This document shows, one piece after another, positions 46,847-55,799 of a stretch of DNA of 64,000 nucleotides. The notes beneath the pieces were generated by a model. That model did no database searches. It was not told the DNA's origin and saw nothing but the letters and a program-made list of their open reading frames with translations. A program made the translations under genes and the position numbers. Within the stretch, counting starts at the first letter, position 1; each line of letters starts with the position of its first letter. The stretch is from positions 1-64,000 of the forward strand of contig CABJAN010000003.1 in the NCBI GenBank assembly GCA_902363515.1, read 5' to 3'. The stretch is from Bacillota bacterium. GTDB taxonomy: Bacteria; Bacillota; Clostridia; Lachnospirales; Lachnospiraceae.

Positions 46847-48238
46847 TTATTCTACGCTTTCCCAAGCTTCATCAAGAGATTCCTGCATCTTTGGTTTCAC
46901 CTGTTCAATATACTCGTCCACTGTCATAGAACCATTTTTCACATTGTCCAGTCCTTCCAGGAAGATATCATTCCATTCTGCATTTGGTGTATAAGTTGTT
47001 TCCTGGAATCTACCTTCATATTTATCTGTTCCGTTCAGATAGTTAAAGAACACATCCACATTAGACGGGAAGGAAAGTGTTCCGTCATTGATTGCTTCTA
47101 CAAATTCTCCCTCTGCAAGTGTTTTAATGTTTGGAAGCTGAATGGACTGTCCGCCAGTAATACCGGAAAGTTCTTTCTGTCCGTTTTCATCTGTACACAG
47201 ATAAGAAATTAGTTCTGTAGCCTCTTCTTTGTTCTTGCTCTTTTCAGATACACAGAAACCTACAGTTCCAAGCCATGTCATGGATTTTCCGGTAGACAGT
47301 GTTGGATATGCACATAAATCCCAGTTAAATGGGAACGTTTCTTTATCCATGAATGCAGCTACATCCCAGGTACCACATGCGTAAAATGCTTCCTGTCCTG
47401 CCAGCCATCTCTGATATACACCAAGAGAAGCATCCTGTTCAACGGTTGGTGTCACCTTGTATTTTAAAGTCAAATCCACATATTTCTGCACTGCATCTTT
47501 AAATTCAGGTGTATCAATGTTTACGGTCTTGTAATCATCTGTTAAATAGGTAGCTCCGTTAGACCATACATACTGCTGCAGCATAAAGGCGTTTGCCATA
47601 CCGCATCCCCACTGGTCGATCTCGCCATCACCGTCTTTATCTTTCGTCAGTTTCTGGCATACATCCACAAACTCTTCATATGTATATGGGTTTTCCGGGT
47701 CCGGATATGGAATACCAGCTTCATCAAAAATATCTTTGTTGTATGCATAAGCAAATACAGAGGCATCTTTTGGCAGTGCATATAAATCACCGGAACCGGT
47801 CTTTTCTCCATCATAGCGATAGCTGTTCAGGGCTTCCTGCGCTACTAATCCATCTGTGCTGATACCCTTTTCTTCCAGAATAGGCTGCAAATTCGCAATA
47901 TAACCGTTTTCTACATACTGTTCTACTGCTTCCGGTCCCACATAGAATACATCCGGTAAATCTCCTGCTGTCATCATACCAGTTAAGGTCTTGGAATACT
48001 CTTCCTGAGTAGTAATCTGAATATCCACTTTGCCAATAGTATCCTTATGATCTTCCTCAAATTTTTTAATCATATCTTTGTAAACTTTTGATTCATGATC
48101 ATTTGCAAAGATAAATACAGATAAGTTCTTTTTACCATCTGCTGTTTCAGAAGAATCAGACTTTCCACATCCAGCCAATGCTGTTGTTGCCAGAGTGGTC
48201 GCTGCAAGTCCTACTGCCAAAAATTTTTTTGCTTTCAT
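46847..48238 (-). CDS. Sugar-binding lipoprotein (importer 2)
   Basis: A 463-residue family 1 solute-binding protein. Signal sequence ends in lipobox ALAGC (Cys24). It starts LSVFIFANDHESKVYKDMIKKFEE and includes DKDGDGEIDQWGCGMANAF, an EF-hand-like calcium loop found in several sugar-binding proteins. GGGAGGAG precedes the ATG. First gene of the importer 2 operon; GH43, GH51 and the ArsR-like regulator context points to arabino-oligosaccharides. Confidence 0.94.
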   Translation of the reverse strand: MKAKKFLAVGLAATTLATTALAGCGKSDSSETADGKKNLSVFIFANDHESKVYKDMIKKFEEDHKDTIGKVDIQITTQEEYSKTLTGMMTAGDLPDVFYVGPEAVEQYVENGYIANLQPILEEKGISTDGLVAQEALNSYRYDGEKTGSGDLYALPKDASVFAYAYNKDIFDEAGIPYPDPENPYTYEEFVDVCQKLTKDKDGDGEIDQWGCGMANAFMLQQYVWSNGATYLTDDYKTVNIDTPEFKDAVQKYVDLTLKYKVTPTVEQDASLGVYQRWLAGQEAFYACGTWDVAAFMDKETFPFNWDLCAYPTLSTGKSMTWLGTVGFCVSEKSKNKEEATELISYLCTDENGQKELSGITGGQSIQLPNIKTLAEGEFVEAINDGTLSFPSNVDVFFNYLNGTDKYEGRFQETTYTPNAEWNDIFLEGLDNVKNGSMTVDEYIEQVKPKMQESLDEAWESVE

Positions 48239-48408
48239 AAAAATGCTCCTCCCTTAGTGATATGTTCTAATCACCTTGTTTATTCGTTGCTAAAATAATA
48301 GCACTATTTTTTAGTATTTTCAATAGTTATTTATTTATTTCTAAATATAGCATTCATTTTCGCTTTATTTTACAATTTTATCATTCTATTTTTGTGCATT
48401 TTCCCTAG

Positions 48409-48426
48409 TAAACTATATATAGTTTA
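48409..48426. promoter_or_regulatory. 18-bp palindrome in the importer 2 promoter region
   Basis: Perfect palindrome TAAACTATATATAGTTTA, about 170 nt upstream of the binding-protein gene. Half-site TAAACTA recurs at 49476-49497. Candidate operator for the local regulator. Confidence 0.6.
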
Positions 48427-48442
48427 GATTATTCAAAAATAT

Positions 48443-49423
48443 TTAAAATTGTATATTATTTTCGTAATCAAAAACAGGAGTTCCATCTTCTCTATATTTC
48501 ACTTCCATAATCATTGCATGACGATTGGGATCATACAGAGGATCTCCTATAATTTCATCATAAGGCCTTGCATGATAGATGCATAAATCCGTCGTTCCAT
48601 CCTCTGCTTTCACAAAAGAATTGTGCCCGGGTCCATAAAGCCCCTTTGTTTCATCCGTCTCTAAAACAGGATGATTCCACTTTTTCCATGACTGAGGATC
48701 CAATAAATCCGCATTCTCATCTGCGCACATCATACCCATACAGTAACATGCCCCTGTAGCGCTGGCAGAAAAGGTAAGGTAAATCTTTCCATTATGTTTC
48801 AAAACCGCCGGTCCTTCATTCACCCAGAAATCTATCCGTTCCCAGTCATAATCCGGCGTGGTAAGAAGCACCTGTACAGTAGCCAGCTTATCAGGTGCTT
48901 CCATTTTTGCAATGTAAAGATTGGAAATCTGCTTTCCTACACCTGTTTTTTCTGCCCAAACCCAGTAACATTCTCCTTTATTCTCAAATACAGTCGCATC
49001 CAGGGAAAATGCACGAAAGGAAAAATCATCTCCATCTGCGGCCTTCATCATGCCAAGCTCTTCCCACTCGTCCTCCAGGGGATTCTGACCTTTACAATGC
49101 AGCACATACGGTCGGATTTCCCACACATCCGCAGCATCTCCGGCTGCATAATAAATATACCATTCCCCATAAAGATAATGAACCTCCGGCGCCCAGATAT
49201 GGATACTCTGAGGCCCCTCCTTGTGCTTCCTCCAAAGAGTATGTTCCTTGGCTTCTCTCAGTTCCTTGATTGTCTTCGCACCTCTCATGACAATTTTGTC
49301 ATATTCCGGTACCGACGCTGTAAAATAATACATCCCATCTGTATGTTTATACACATATGGATCTGCCCGCTGTTCAATAAAAGGTTGATTGTAGCTTGTT
49401 TTTTTGTAATTATTCTGGTTCAT
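48443..49423 (-). CDS. GH43 exo-arabinofuranosidase-like enzyme
   Basis: A 326-residue single-domain cytoplasmic GH43. Base Asp21 in RADPYVYKH, Asp in FSLDATVFENKGECYWVW, acid Glu in VNEGPAVLKHNGKIYL, and GPGHNSF near the C-terminus. Its short length and motifs resemble exo-alpha-1,5-arabinofuranosidases (GH43 subfamily 26 type). It lies 204 nt upstream of the importer 2 binding protein and may be its own unit. Confidence 0.9.
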   Translation of the reverse strand: MNQNNYKKTSYNQPFIEQRADPYVYKHTDGMYYFTASVPEYDKIVMRGAKTIKELREAKEHTLWRKHKEGPQSIHIWAPEVHYLYGEWYIYYAAGDAADVWEIRPYVLHCKGQNPLEDEWEELGMMKAADGDDFSFRAFSLDATVFENKGECYWVWAEKTGVGKQISNLYIAKMEAPDKLATVQVLLTTPDYDWERIDFWVNEGPAVLKHNGKIYLTFSASATGACYCMGMMCADENADLLDPQSWKKWNHPVLETDETKGLYGPGHNSFVKAEDGTTDLCIYHARPYDEIIGDPLYDPNRHAMIMEVKYREDGTPVFDYENNIQF

Positions 49424-49475
49424 GTTTTCCTCCCTTTACCCCTTTTCAAAAGGATAAATTTGTTTTTCTTCTCTT

Positions 49476-49497
49476 TAGTTTACATCAATATAAACTA
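49476..49497. promoter_or_regulatory. Inverted repeat upstream of the exo-arabinofuranosidase gene
   Basis: TAGTTTA and TAAACTA flank an 8-nt spacer, 53 nt upstream of the GH43 start, in the divergent region shared with the YesL-like gene. Same half-sites as the palindrome at 48409-48426. Confidence 0.6.
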
Positions 49498-49639
49498 CTA
49501 TGCAATATTTAATTTAGTTTTTATTAAAATATTACAGTTTTATCTAAAGTTTTTTGTTCAATATTACACTTCCTATTCAGGAGCAAAAAAGCTATAATAT
49601 GTTTATCACTATGAACTTACACAGGAGGAGCGTTTTTTT

Positions 49640-50293
49640 ATGAACTTATTTTCATATGACAGTCCATTTTCCCGTTTTCTTTATTTTGTGGCAGATATTG
49701 TAACTCTGCATTTTCTCTGGATTCTTTACAGCCTTCCCATAATCACTATAGGCGCCTCCACTACAGCCCTTTATTATAGCTGTATGAAGCGCATCCGCAC
49801 CGGCGAAGGTTATGTAACCCAGAATTTCCGAAAATCCTTCCGGCAGAACTTCAAGCAATCCACCATCCTCTGGATTGTTCTGGTACTGGTGGGATTGGTA
49901 TTTTCTATTGATATCAGGTTCAGTATGGCGCTTGGCAACACCATGGGACGTGTTATGCTTGTCAGTTGCTCCGTGTTCCTGATTCCTTTCGTACTATTAG
50001 CCCTGTATATCTTTCCGGTACAGGCAAAGTTTGAAAACAATATATTTAACAATGTCAAAAATGCCCTTTTAATGTCTATCCGACATTTTTTCTGCTCTCT
50101 GCTTTTATTAGTAATTTACCTCACCATTATACTGCTTGGAATATCTTTTCCGCCTTTTATTGGTCTCTTTCTCTGCTGCGGAATAGGGCTTACCGGTTAT
50201 TTGACATCCAATATTTTTATTTACATTTTCCGGAAATATATTCCAGACGAACTGGAACAGGATTTAGATGCCTCTGGAAAGACTTTTTATTAA
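49640..50293 (+). CDS. YesL-like membrane protein (DUF624)
   Basis: A 217-residue protein with about five membrane helices. The N-terminus FYFVADIVTLHFLWILYSLPIITIGASTTAL is diagnostic of the DUF624/YesL family, which often accompanies carbohydrate ABC operons in Firmicutes. Its function is unknown. Preceded by AGGAGGAG. It is divergent from the GH43 gene and shares the 216-nt control region holding the TAGTTTA/TAAACTA repeat. Confidence 0.85.
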   Translation: MNLFSYDSPFSRFLYFVADIVTLHFLWILYSLPIITIGASTTALYYSCMKRIRTGEGYVTQNFRKSFRQNFKQSTILWIVLVLVGLVFSIDIRFSMALGNTMGRVMLVSCSVFLIPFVLLALYIFPVQAKFENNIFNNVKNALLMSIRHFFCSLLLLVIYLTIILLGISFPPFIGLFLCCGIGLTGYLTSNIFIYIFRKYIPDELEQDLDASGKTFY

Positions 50294-50307
50294 CCAAAAA
50301 CGCAAAA

Positions 50308-50360
50308 GACCTTTCATATAAAAATCTTCTGTTACATTTCCGATTTTTATATGAAAAGTC
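50308..50360. terminator. Bidirectional terminator between YesL-like and hydrolase genes
   Basis: A 19-bp arm pair (GACCTTTCATATAAAAATC against its near-complement) flanks a short loop. T-rich tracts follow on both strands (TTCTATATTTTC and TTTTGCGTTTTT), fitting the convergent genes. Confidence 0.8.
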
Positions 50361-50385
50361 TTCTATATTTTCATTACAGAATTCA

Positions 50386-51372
50386 TTAAAGTCCTGCTCG
50401 TTTTAAAAACTCTTCCACAGTCCCAAAGTATCCTTCCGGGTTCTTATCCTGGGACTGTGCATGTCCGGCTCCCTCTACAATCAGCAGTTCTTTTTCCTTG
50501 CAGGCCTCTGCCCGGTAAAGTTCCTCAGCCATTTTCACATCTATCATTTCATCCTGATCCCCATGTATAAACAGGGTAGGTGTTTCACTTTTCTTCACCG
50601 CTTCCAGCGCTGAGGCATCCTTTAGGTCATAACCACCCCGTATCTGAAGCATAAGATTCGCTGTGTCCAGAAGTGGAAATTCAGGAAGATGAAACCATTC
50701 CTTCATTTTCTCTCCAAACATGGTGTAGGCATCTGTAAAGGCGCAATCTGAAACTACAGCTTTTACATTCTCTGGCAGTTTTGCTTCTCCCGTCATCATA
50801 AGAGCAGAGGCAGCTCCCATGGACTGTCCGTGAATTACAATCTCTGCTTTTGAATCCTGCTGCAAAATATAGTCAATCCACATCATATTATCCAGACGAT
50901 CCGTCCACCCCATGCCAATAAAATCCCCTTCACTCTCTCCCTGGCACCGCATATCCGGCACTATTACATGATATCCTCTTTCATTGTACCAGGCGGCAAA
51001 AGGATACATTGCCTCTTTCCATCCAGTATATCCATGAAGAAGAAGCACCCATTTATGACTCTCTTCCTCTGAAAAAATCTCCTGAGCAACAAGACGGTAG
51101 CCATCCTCTGTTGTTCTCTCCAGCTTTTGTCCATGAGCCTTCTCTGCCCATTCTCTGGTTTCATCCCAGGCTTTGGCATTCTGCTGCTGAATATCATCCG
51201 TCTGCACCAGCGCCTCATAGCTATCCTCTGTGATTCTGGAAAATGCATCCAGTTTTTCCATGGTTGATGGCACAAGCGCCGCACTCACTAGAAAATTTGC
51301 TCCGGCAAGATATACTATCACCAATACTGCTGCCAATATCCACAGCCATTTTTTCCATCTTCTGTGCCTCAT
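50386..51372 (-). CDS. Alpha/beta hydrolase with N-terminal membrane anchor
   Basis: A 328-residue protein. A basic start and one hydrophobic helix (WLWILAAVLVIVYLAGANFL, 9-28) precede an alpha/beta-hydrolase fold: LLHGYTGWKE (oxyanion region), nucleophile Ser184 in HGQSMGAA, acid near Asp272-Asp278 in GDQDEMID, His304 in GAGHAQS. It resembles YqkD/BEM46-like esterases and peptidase-like hydrolases. The anchor puts the domain probably outside the membrane. The substrate is unknown. Confidence 0.88.
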   Translation of the reverse strand: MRHRRWKKWLWILAAVLVIVYLAGANFLVSAALVPSTMEKLDAFSRITEDSYEALVQTDDIQQQNAKAWDETREWAEKAHGQKLERTTEDGYRLVAQEIFSEEESHKWVLLLHGYTGWKEAMYPFAAWYNERGYHVIVPDMRCQGESEGDFIGMGWTDRLDNMMWIDYILQQDSKAEIVIHGQSMGAASALMMTGEAKLPENVKAVVSDCAFTDAYTMFGEKMKEWFHLPEFPLLDTANLMLQIRGGYDLKDASALEAVKKSETPTLFIHGDQDEMIDVKMAEELYRAEACKEKELLIVEGAGHAQSQDKNPEGYFGTVEEFLKRAGL

Positions 51373-51664
51373 TTTGCCATCCTCTCTGCAAAAATTTTTT
51401 CATTACATTTTAAAACTTCCCATGTCAAAAATTGGACTCCTATCTTGAAAAATCAATATTCCAACTCATAAAATAACCTTGTGGTAACAGATAGCCCCAT
51501 TCAAATTTCCAATACTTTTTCGGTTGGAAATATTGTTTTGTGATTTTTAGCCTACATTTTTCAGGCACGAATAGGTGGTTTTTAAAAAAATTCTGAAATT
51601 ACACCTACTTATTTTGGAACCCTATAGGTTGTTAAGCAAGATTTTCTAAATTTAGCCTATATTG
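51373..51664. other. 292-nt intergenic region, no gene seen
   Basis: Between the hydrolase start and the chromate-transporter stop. It holds a small hairpin TTTCCAA...TTGGAAA near 51517-51536 and several CCTA/TAGG-containing short repeats around 51570-51660, but no open frame, tRNA or familiar RNA motif. Confidence 0.5.
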
Positions 51665-52228
51665 TTACAATTTAAACAGCATCCCAACAGCCGCTGCGAT
51701 GGCAATATAAACCACCGGATGCTTCTGCCATTTTTTAATTCCCAAAAACAACGCTGCCGCCAGAATAATTCTTCCCCACTGTACATTACCAAGCCAGCCG
51801 GATATCTCGGTTATCTGACTTCCGGGGAAAAATGTCTCCAGAGCCACACCAAGCCCCGCAGCAATAATCAGCCCTGTAGACGCCGGACGAAGACCATAGA
51901 AAATCTTTTGCACCAGCCTGGAATCTTTGAACTTTTTCAACGCTTTACTAATCGCAATAATCACAAGAATAGAAGGCAATACCAGCCCAAAGGTGGTAAT
52001 CAATGCCCCCGGAATTCCCGCCACATGAAATCCAACATAAGTGGACATATTCACGCCAATAGCTCCTGGTGTGGACTCTGAAATCGCAATCATATTGCCA
52101 ATGTCTGCTGCAGTAAACCATCCCGTTTTCTCTGAAATAGCATATAAAAACGGAATCGTAGCCATACCGCCGCCTACTGCAAAAAGCCCGGTTTTGAAAA
52201 ATTCATAAAACAATAACCAAAACGTCAT
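51665..52228 (-). CDS. Chromate-transporter family half protein, second subunit
   Basis: A 187-residue membrane protein, one half of a CHR-family pair. Family block YEFFKTGLFAVGGGMATIPFLYAI near the N-terminus and ISESTPGAIGVNMSTYVGFHVAG. It overlaps the upstream half gene by 4 nt. Short paired CHR proteins are known to work as heterodimers; chromate/sulfate antiport is shown for some, but the substrate here is not known. Confidence 0.9.
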   Translation of the reverse strand: MTFWLLFYEFFKTGLFAVGGGMATIPFLYAISEKTGWFTAADIGNMIAISESTPGAIGVNMSTYVGFHVAGIPGALITTFGLVLPSILVIIAISKALKKFKDSRLVQKIFYGLRPASTGLIIAAGLGVALETFFPGSQITEISGWLGNVQWGRIILAAALFLGIKKWQKHPVVYIAIAAAVGMLFKL

Positions 52229-52776
52229 TTCTTTTCTCCCTTCAGCTTCTCAAGATTTTTAATACAGACTCCTGCTGCTCCTGCTAAAACCACCAGAATT
52301 ACAGGAGAAAGAGACGTAAAGGCACTAAGAATTGTAATGACAACGCAGATTCCCAGACACCACTTATCAATCACAGATTTTTTTCCCAGTTTTACCACTG
52401 CATCCAGAATCAAGGCGCACACACAGGCGCGAATCCCGTCAAAGGCATAAGTAACGTAGGGAAGATGTGCAAAATTCTGAATAAATGCCGCGATAATCGT
52501 AATGATAATAATTGACGGAAATACAAAACCAAAGGTAGCCACAAAGCCTCCTAAAATGCCTTTCAACTTATATCCAATAAAGGTAGAGGTATTCACCGCA
52601 ATAATTCCCGGTGTACACTGCCCAATGGCATAATAATCCATAACCTCTTCTTCTGTAGCCCATCCTCTTTTTTCTACCACTTCTCTCTGAATAATGGGAA
52701 GCATGGCATAGCCCCCTCCAAATGTGACAGAGCCCATTTTCATAAAGACCCAAAATAATTCTACTAATTCCTTAAT
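52225..52776 (-). CDS. Chromate-transporter family half protein, first subunit
   Basis: About 183 residues, motif ELFWVFMKMGSVTFGGGYAMLPIIQREVV and IGQCTPGIIAVNTSTFIGYKLKG. No ATG sits where the family N-terminus should be. I place the start at an ATT (52776) because AAGGAGG lies 7 nt before it and TIKELVELFWVF then aligns with family starts. The open frame does extend 27 codons to an ATG at 52857, with another at 52833, but both lack a ribosome-binding site and lie over promoter-like sequence. An unusual start is therefore likely, though unproven. Confidence 0.8.
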   Translation of the reverse strand: MKELVELFWVFMKMGSVTFGGGYAMLPIIQREVVEKRGWATEEEVMDYYAIGQCTPGIIAVNTSTFIGYKLKGILGGFVATFGFVFPSIIIITIIAAFIQNFAHLPYVTYAFDGIRACVCALILDAVVKLGKKSVIDKWCLGICVVITILSAFTSLSPVILVVLAGAAGVCIKNLEKLKGEKK

Positions 52777-52923
52777 AGTAATCCCTCCTTGTCCTATTTT
52801 TTTCTCTAATAACTTACCACACTTTTTTCCCATTGTATAGAAGAGAAACGCTGCCAACAGCCCTGAAATATCATTTTTCTCTCCCAGAGCCGCAGCAGCG
52901 ACATATCTTACTGTTATTCATGC

Positions 52924-53949
52924 TCAATGACAAATATCCGTTGATTCCCGTTTCAGAAGTTCTCCTGGAAACACGACTTTCTGAGGGGCTTTTTTGTTTA
53001 TAATCATATCAAACAAAATATCTGCTGTGGCTTTTGCAATACCCTCCACAGGCTGTCGGATTGTGGTAATCTTCGGAATATAAAACTCTGCCTCCTCTGT
53101 CCCGTCAAACCCGGCAACTGAACAATCCTTTGGAATGGAAATTCCCGCTTCCTTTAACGCCCTGCACGCACCCATAGCTAAACTGTCGGACACCGCATAG
53201 ATTGCAGAAAAGGATGTTTCCCGCAGCAATTCTCCGGTAAGTTTATATCCTGACTTCAAAGAATACCGGTCTTCCTCTGCATCCATATACTTAACCAGCT
53301 CTTCTCTGTAAGGAACGCCTTTATCCATAAGCGCTTTTCTGTAGCCAAGCAGCCTTTGTCTCCCTATACTTTTATCATCTCTTGGCGCTGTGATAACCGC
53401 TATTCTGTCATGCCCCAGATTCAGCAAATATTCTGTCATTTTATAGCTCTCCATAAAGTCATCCACAGAAACTGAGGCATATTTCCCATCTTTATCCTCC
53501 GGTGCCTCAATGGTGCTTAGCACAAAAGGAATATCCAACTGCTCCATTTTTTGCTCAGGATGGGAAAAGTCTCCTCCCAAAAATACCATACCACTTGGTT
53601 TCTTTTCCTTGGCAATCCGTATGGCCGCATCCACTTCATCTTCCTGTTCCTCTACATATTGAAGCAAAAAGCTGTATTCCCGCTTTTTACATTCCCGCTC
53701 CAGTCCGCCTACCAAATCTCCTAAAAAACCATTTCCAATCCCCTTTACTAATACTGCAATGGATTTTGTCCCTATGCACTTTAAATTTCGCGCACTATTA
53801 TTGGGAATATAATTTGCCTTTGCAATTTCTTCCATAATCCTGGCTCTTGTCTCAGGATTTATATCGGGATGATTATTCATAGCTCTGGAAACGGTACTGA
53901 CACCAACCCCACACACTCTGGCAATATCTTTAATTGTCATCTTCCCCAT
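52924..53949 (-). CDS. LacI-family regulator downstream of malQ
   Basis: A 341-residue repressor with an N-terminal helix-turn-helix (MTIKDIARVCGVGVSTVSRAMNNHPDI) and a sugar-binding core (RIAVITAPRDDKSIGRQRLLGY, AVSDSLAMGACRALKEAGI). It starts 26 nt after the malQ stop, so it is co-transcribed and is likely to regulate malQ through the palindrome at 55497-55518. Resembles MalR/CcpA-like maltose regulators, but the inducer is not certain. Confidence 0.92.
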   Translation of the reverse strand: MGKMTIKDIARVCGVGVSTVSRAMNNHPDINPETRARIMEEIAKANYIPNNSARNLKCIGTKSIAVLVKGIGNGFLGDLVGGLERECKKREYSFLLQYVEEQEDEVDAAIRIAKEKKPSGMVFLGGDFSHPEQKMEQLDIPFVLSTIEAPEDKDGKYASVSVDDFMESYKMTEYLLNLGHDRIAVITAPRDDKSIGRQRLLGYRKALMDKGVPYREELVKYMDAEEDRYSLKSGYKLTGELLRETSFSAIYAVSDSLAMGACRALKEAGISIPKDCSVAGFDGTEEAEFYIPKITTIRQPVEGIAKATADILFDMIINKKAPQKVVFPGELLKRESTDICH

Positions 53950-53975
53950 TCAGACGCCGCCTTTCTGCCTTTTTC

Positions 53976-55451
53976 TCAGAGTCTGCCATATAGCTTCGTC
54001 ATTTCATACATTCTTCCTATTACCTGGTCCGTTATCTGGCCTGGTGTTAATCTCCACTTCCAGTTCGTTCCCAATGTAGAAGGCCGGTTAATTCTTGCCT
54101 CTCCTCCCAGACACAGAAATTCCTGTATTGGCGTCACTGCCAGATCTGCCACAGAGGCCATAGCCAGACGAATAAAATCCCATGGCATTTCATGATGAGG
54201 CGTATGATAATTATTCATATAGCGCAGAGCAAAATCCCTGTCATGAGGCGCCATTTCATCCAGCCATCCCAAAATGGTATTATTATCATGGGTTCCTGTA
54301 TAAACCACACAATTATGATTATAATTATGAGGCAGATAATCACTCTCCTCTCTGGAATCAAAGGCAAACTGCAATACCTTCATTCCAGGATATCCTGTAT
54401 CTTTTACCAGTTGAATCACACTCTCTGTAAGATACCCCAAATCCTCAGCAATAATATCTACGTTTCCCAGTTCTTTTTTTACTGCCTGAAACAGTTCAAT
54501 CCCCGGACCTTTTTCCCATTTTCCATACTGTGCTGTTTCATGACCAAAAGGAATTGCATAATATTCATCAAAACCGCGGAAATGGTCTACCCGAACCACA
54601 TCATAGAGTTTGTAGCAATATCTCAGACGCTGAATCCACCATGCATACCCTGTTTCTCTGTGATAATCCCAATCATACAGAGGATTTCCCCAAAGCTGTC
54701 CTGTTGCAGCAAATGCATCCGGCGGGCAGCCTGCCACACCAATAGGATTACACGCCTCATCAAATTGAAACAGTTCTGGATTCGCCCACGCGTCCGCACT
54801 GTCAAAGGCCACATAAATAGGAATGTCTCCAATAATGCGGATTCCATTATCGTTTGCATATTGTTTCAATTTGCTCCATTGTTTCATAAATTCATACTGT
54901 TGGAAATAGACAAAACGAATCTCTTCTGCCAGCTCCTGACGTTTCTGTTCCAAAACCTCCGGCACTCTTCGTTTCAGTCCAGCTTCCCATTCACTCCAGC
55001 TAATACCGTTCAGACTATTTTTAACAGCCATATATAGGCCATAGTCTTCCAGCCAAAACTTGTTTTCTTCTACAAAATCGTAAAACACCTGGTCTGGCAC
55101 AAAACGCTGAAATGCCTTTTTAAGCACAGGAAATCTACCGTAATAAATCTTCTCATACTCCACATAAGCAGGATGACCTGTAAAATCCACGCTGTCGCAT
55201 TCTTCTCTTGTAAGCAGTCCCTCCTCAATCAGGGTCTCCAAGTCAATAAAGTAGGGATTACCTGCAAAAGTAGAAAAAGACTGATATGGCGAATCCCCAT
55301 ATCCTGTAGGACCCAAAGGCAGAATCTGCCAATATTTCTGTCCTCCTCTTTTTAATTGGTCTACAAATTCAAAAGCCTCTTTTGAGAAGCTGCCGATTCC
55401 ATACTTAGATGGTAAAGAGGACACTGGAAGTAATACACCACTTGCTCTCAT
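53976..55451 (-). CDS. malQ: 4-alpha-glucanotransferase (amylomaltase)
   Basis: A 491-residue GH77 enzyme that transfers alpha-1,4-glucan segments between maltodextrins in the cytoplasm. Start motif RASGVLLPVSSLPSKYGIG; nucleophile Asp in VRVDHFRGFDEYYAIP; acid/base Glu in IIAEDLG; TGTHDNNT. Length is typical for the short bacterial form. Start at 55451 chosen with AAGGAG 7 nt upstream over the ATG seven codons earlier. Operon with the downstream LacI gene; no maltose transporter is nearby. Confidence 0.95.
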   Translation of the reverse strand: MRASGVLLPVSSLPSKYGIGSFSKEAFEFVDQLKRGGQKYWQILPLGPTGYGDSPYQSFSTFAGNPYFIDLETLIEEGLLTREECDSVDFTGHPAYVEYEKIYYGRFPVLKKAFQRFVPDQVFYDFVEENKFWLEDYGLYMAVKNSLNGISWSEWEAGLKRRVPEVLEQKRQELAEEIRFVYFQQYEFMKQWSKLKQYANDNGIRIIGDIPIYVAFDSADAWANPELFQFDEACNPIGVAGCPPDAFAATGQLWGNPLYDWDYHRETGYAWWIQRLRYCYKLYDVVRVDHFRGFDEYYAIPFGHETAQYGKWEKGPGIELFQAVKKELGNVDIIAEDLGYLTESVIQLVKDTGYPGMKVLQFAFDSREESDYLPHNYNHNCVVYTGTHDNNTILGWLDEMAPHDRDFALRYMNNYHTPHHEMPWDFIRLAMASVADLAVTPIQEFLCLGGEARINRPSTLGTNWKWRLTPGQITDQVIGRMYEMTKLYGRL

Positions 55452-55496
55452 AATTTTTCTCCTTAAACTCATTTATACAAAACGCTTCCGGTAACG

Positions 55497-55518
55497 ATAT
55501 CGGTAACGTTTCCGATAT
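55497..55518. promoter_or_regulatory. LacI-type operator upstream of malQ
   Basis: A 22-bp near-perfect palindrome with arms ATATCGG and CCGATAT around centre TAACGTTT (one mismatched pair). A partial copy CGGTAACGATA lies immediately upstream at about 55489-55499. The central ACGT and the arms fit a LacI-family site. Confidence 0.75.
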
Positions 55519-55799
55519 TCTTTATCACTAACATAACACAGATATGTCATTTCATCAATTAGTTAATCTAACCAAATATACACACTCTTTTTTTGCACTT
55601 TTTACATATAATTTTTTCTTGACATTTCCCATACTCAATGCTACCATGAGTTCATCAAAGCAGTGTTCTCTGCTTTCTTCATTTTGGCATTCGCCAGATA
55701 TTTCCTTTAGAAAGTTTTATAAAACAAAAATGATATGAAAAAAGACGTCTGTTATTGTTCTGAGAAAAAAGTTTTGTTACAATAAGAAAGGAACACTTT

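Noticed and set aside
48794..49597. 267-codon plus-strand frame over the exo-GH43 gene
   Set aside because: Composition is antisense-like and it opposes a gene with full GH43 motifs; no ribosome-binding site.
51373..51664. Short TAGG/CCTA repeats considered as a CRISPR-like array
   Set aside because: Repeats are 5-7 nt, irregularly spaced and without uniform spacers; no cas genes anywhere in the window.
54192..55037. 281-codon plus-strand frame inside malQ
   Set aside because: Entirely antisense to malQ, odd amino-acid composition and no start signal.
55755..55783. TTGTTC-17 nt-TACAAT promoter before the Rpn-like gene
   Set aside because: Boxes are well spaced but the start would fall almost at the ribosome-binding site, leaving no usable leader.
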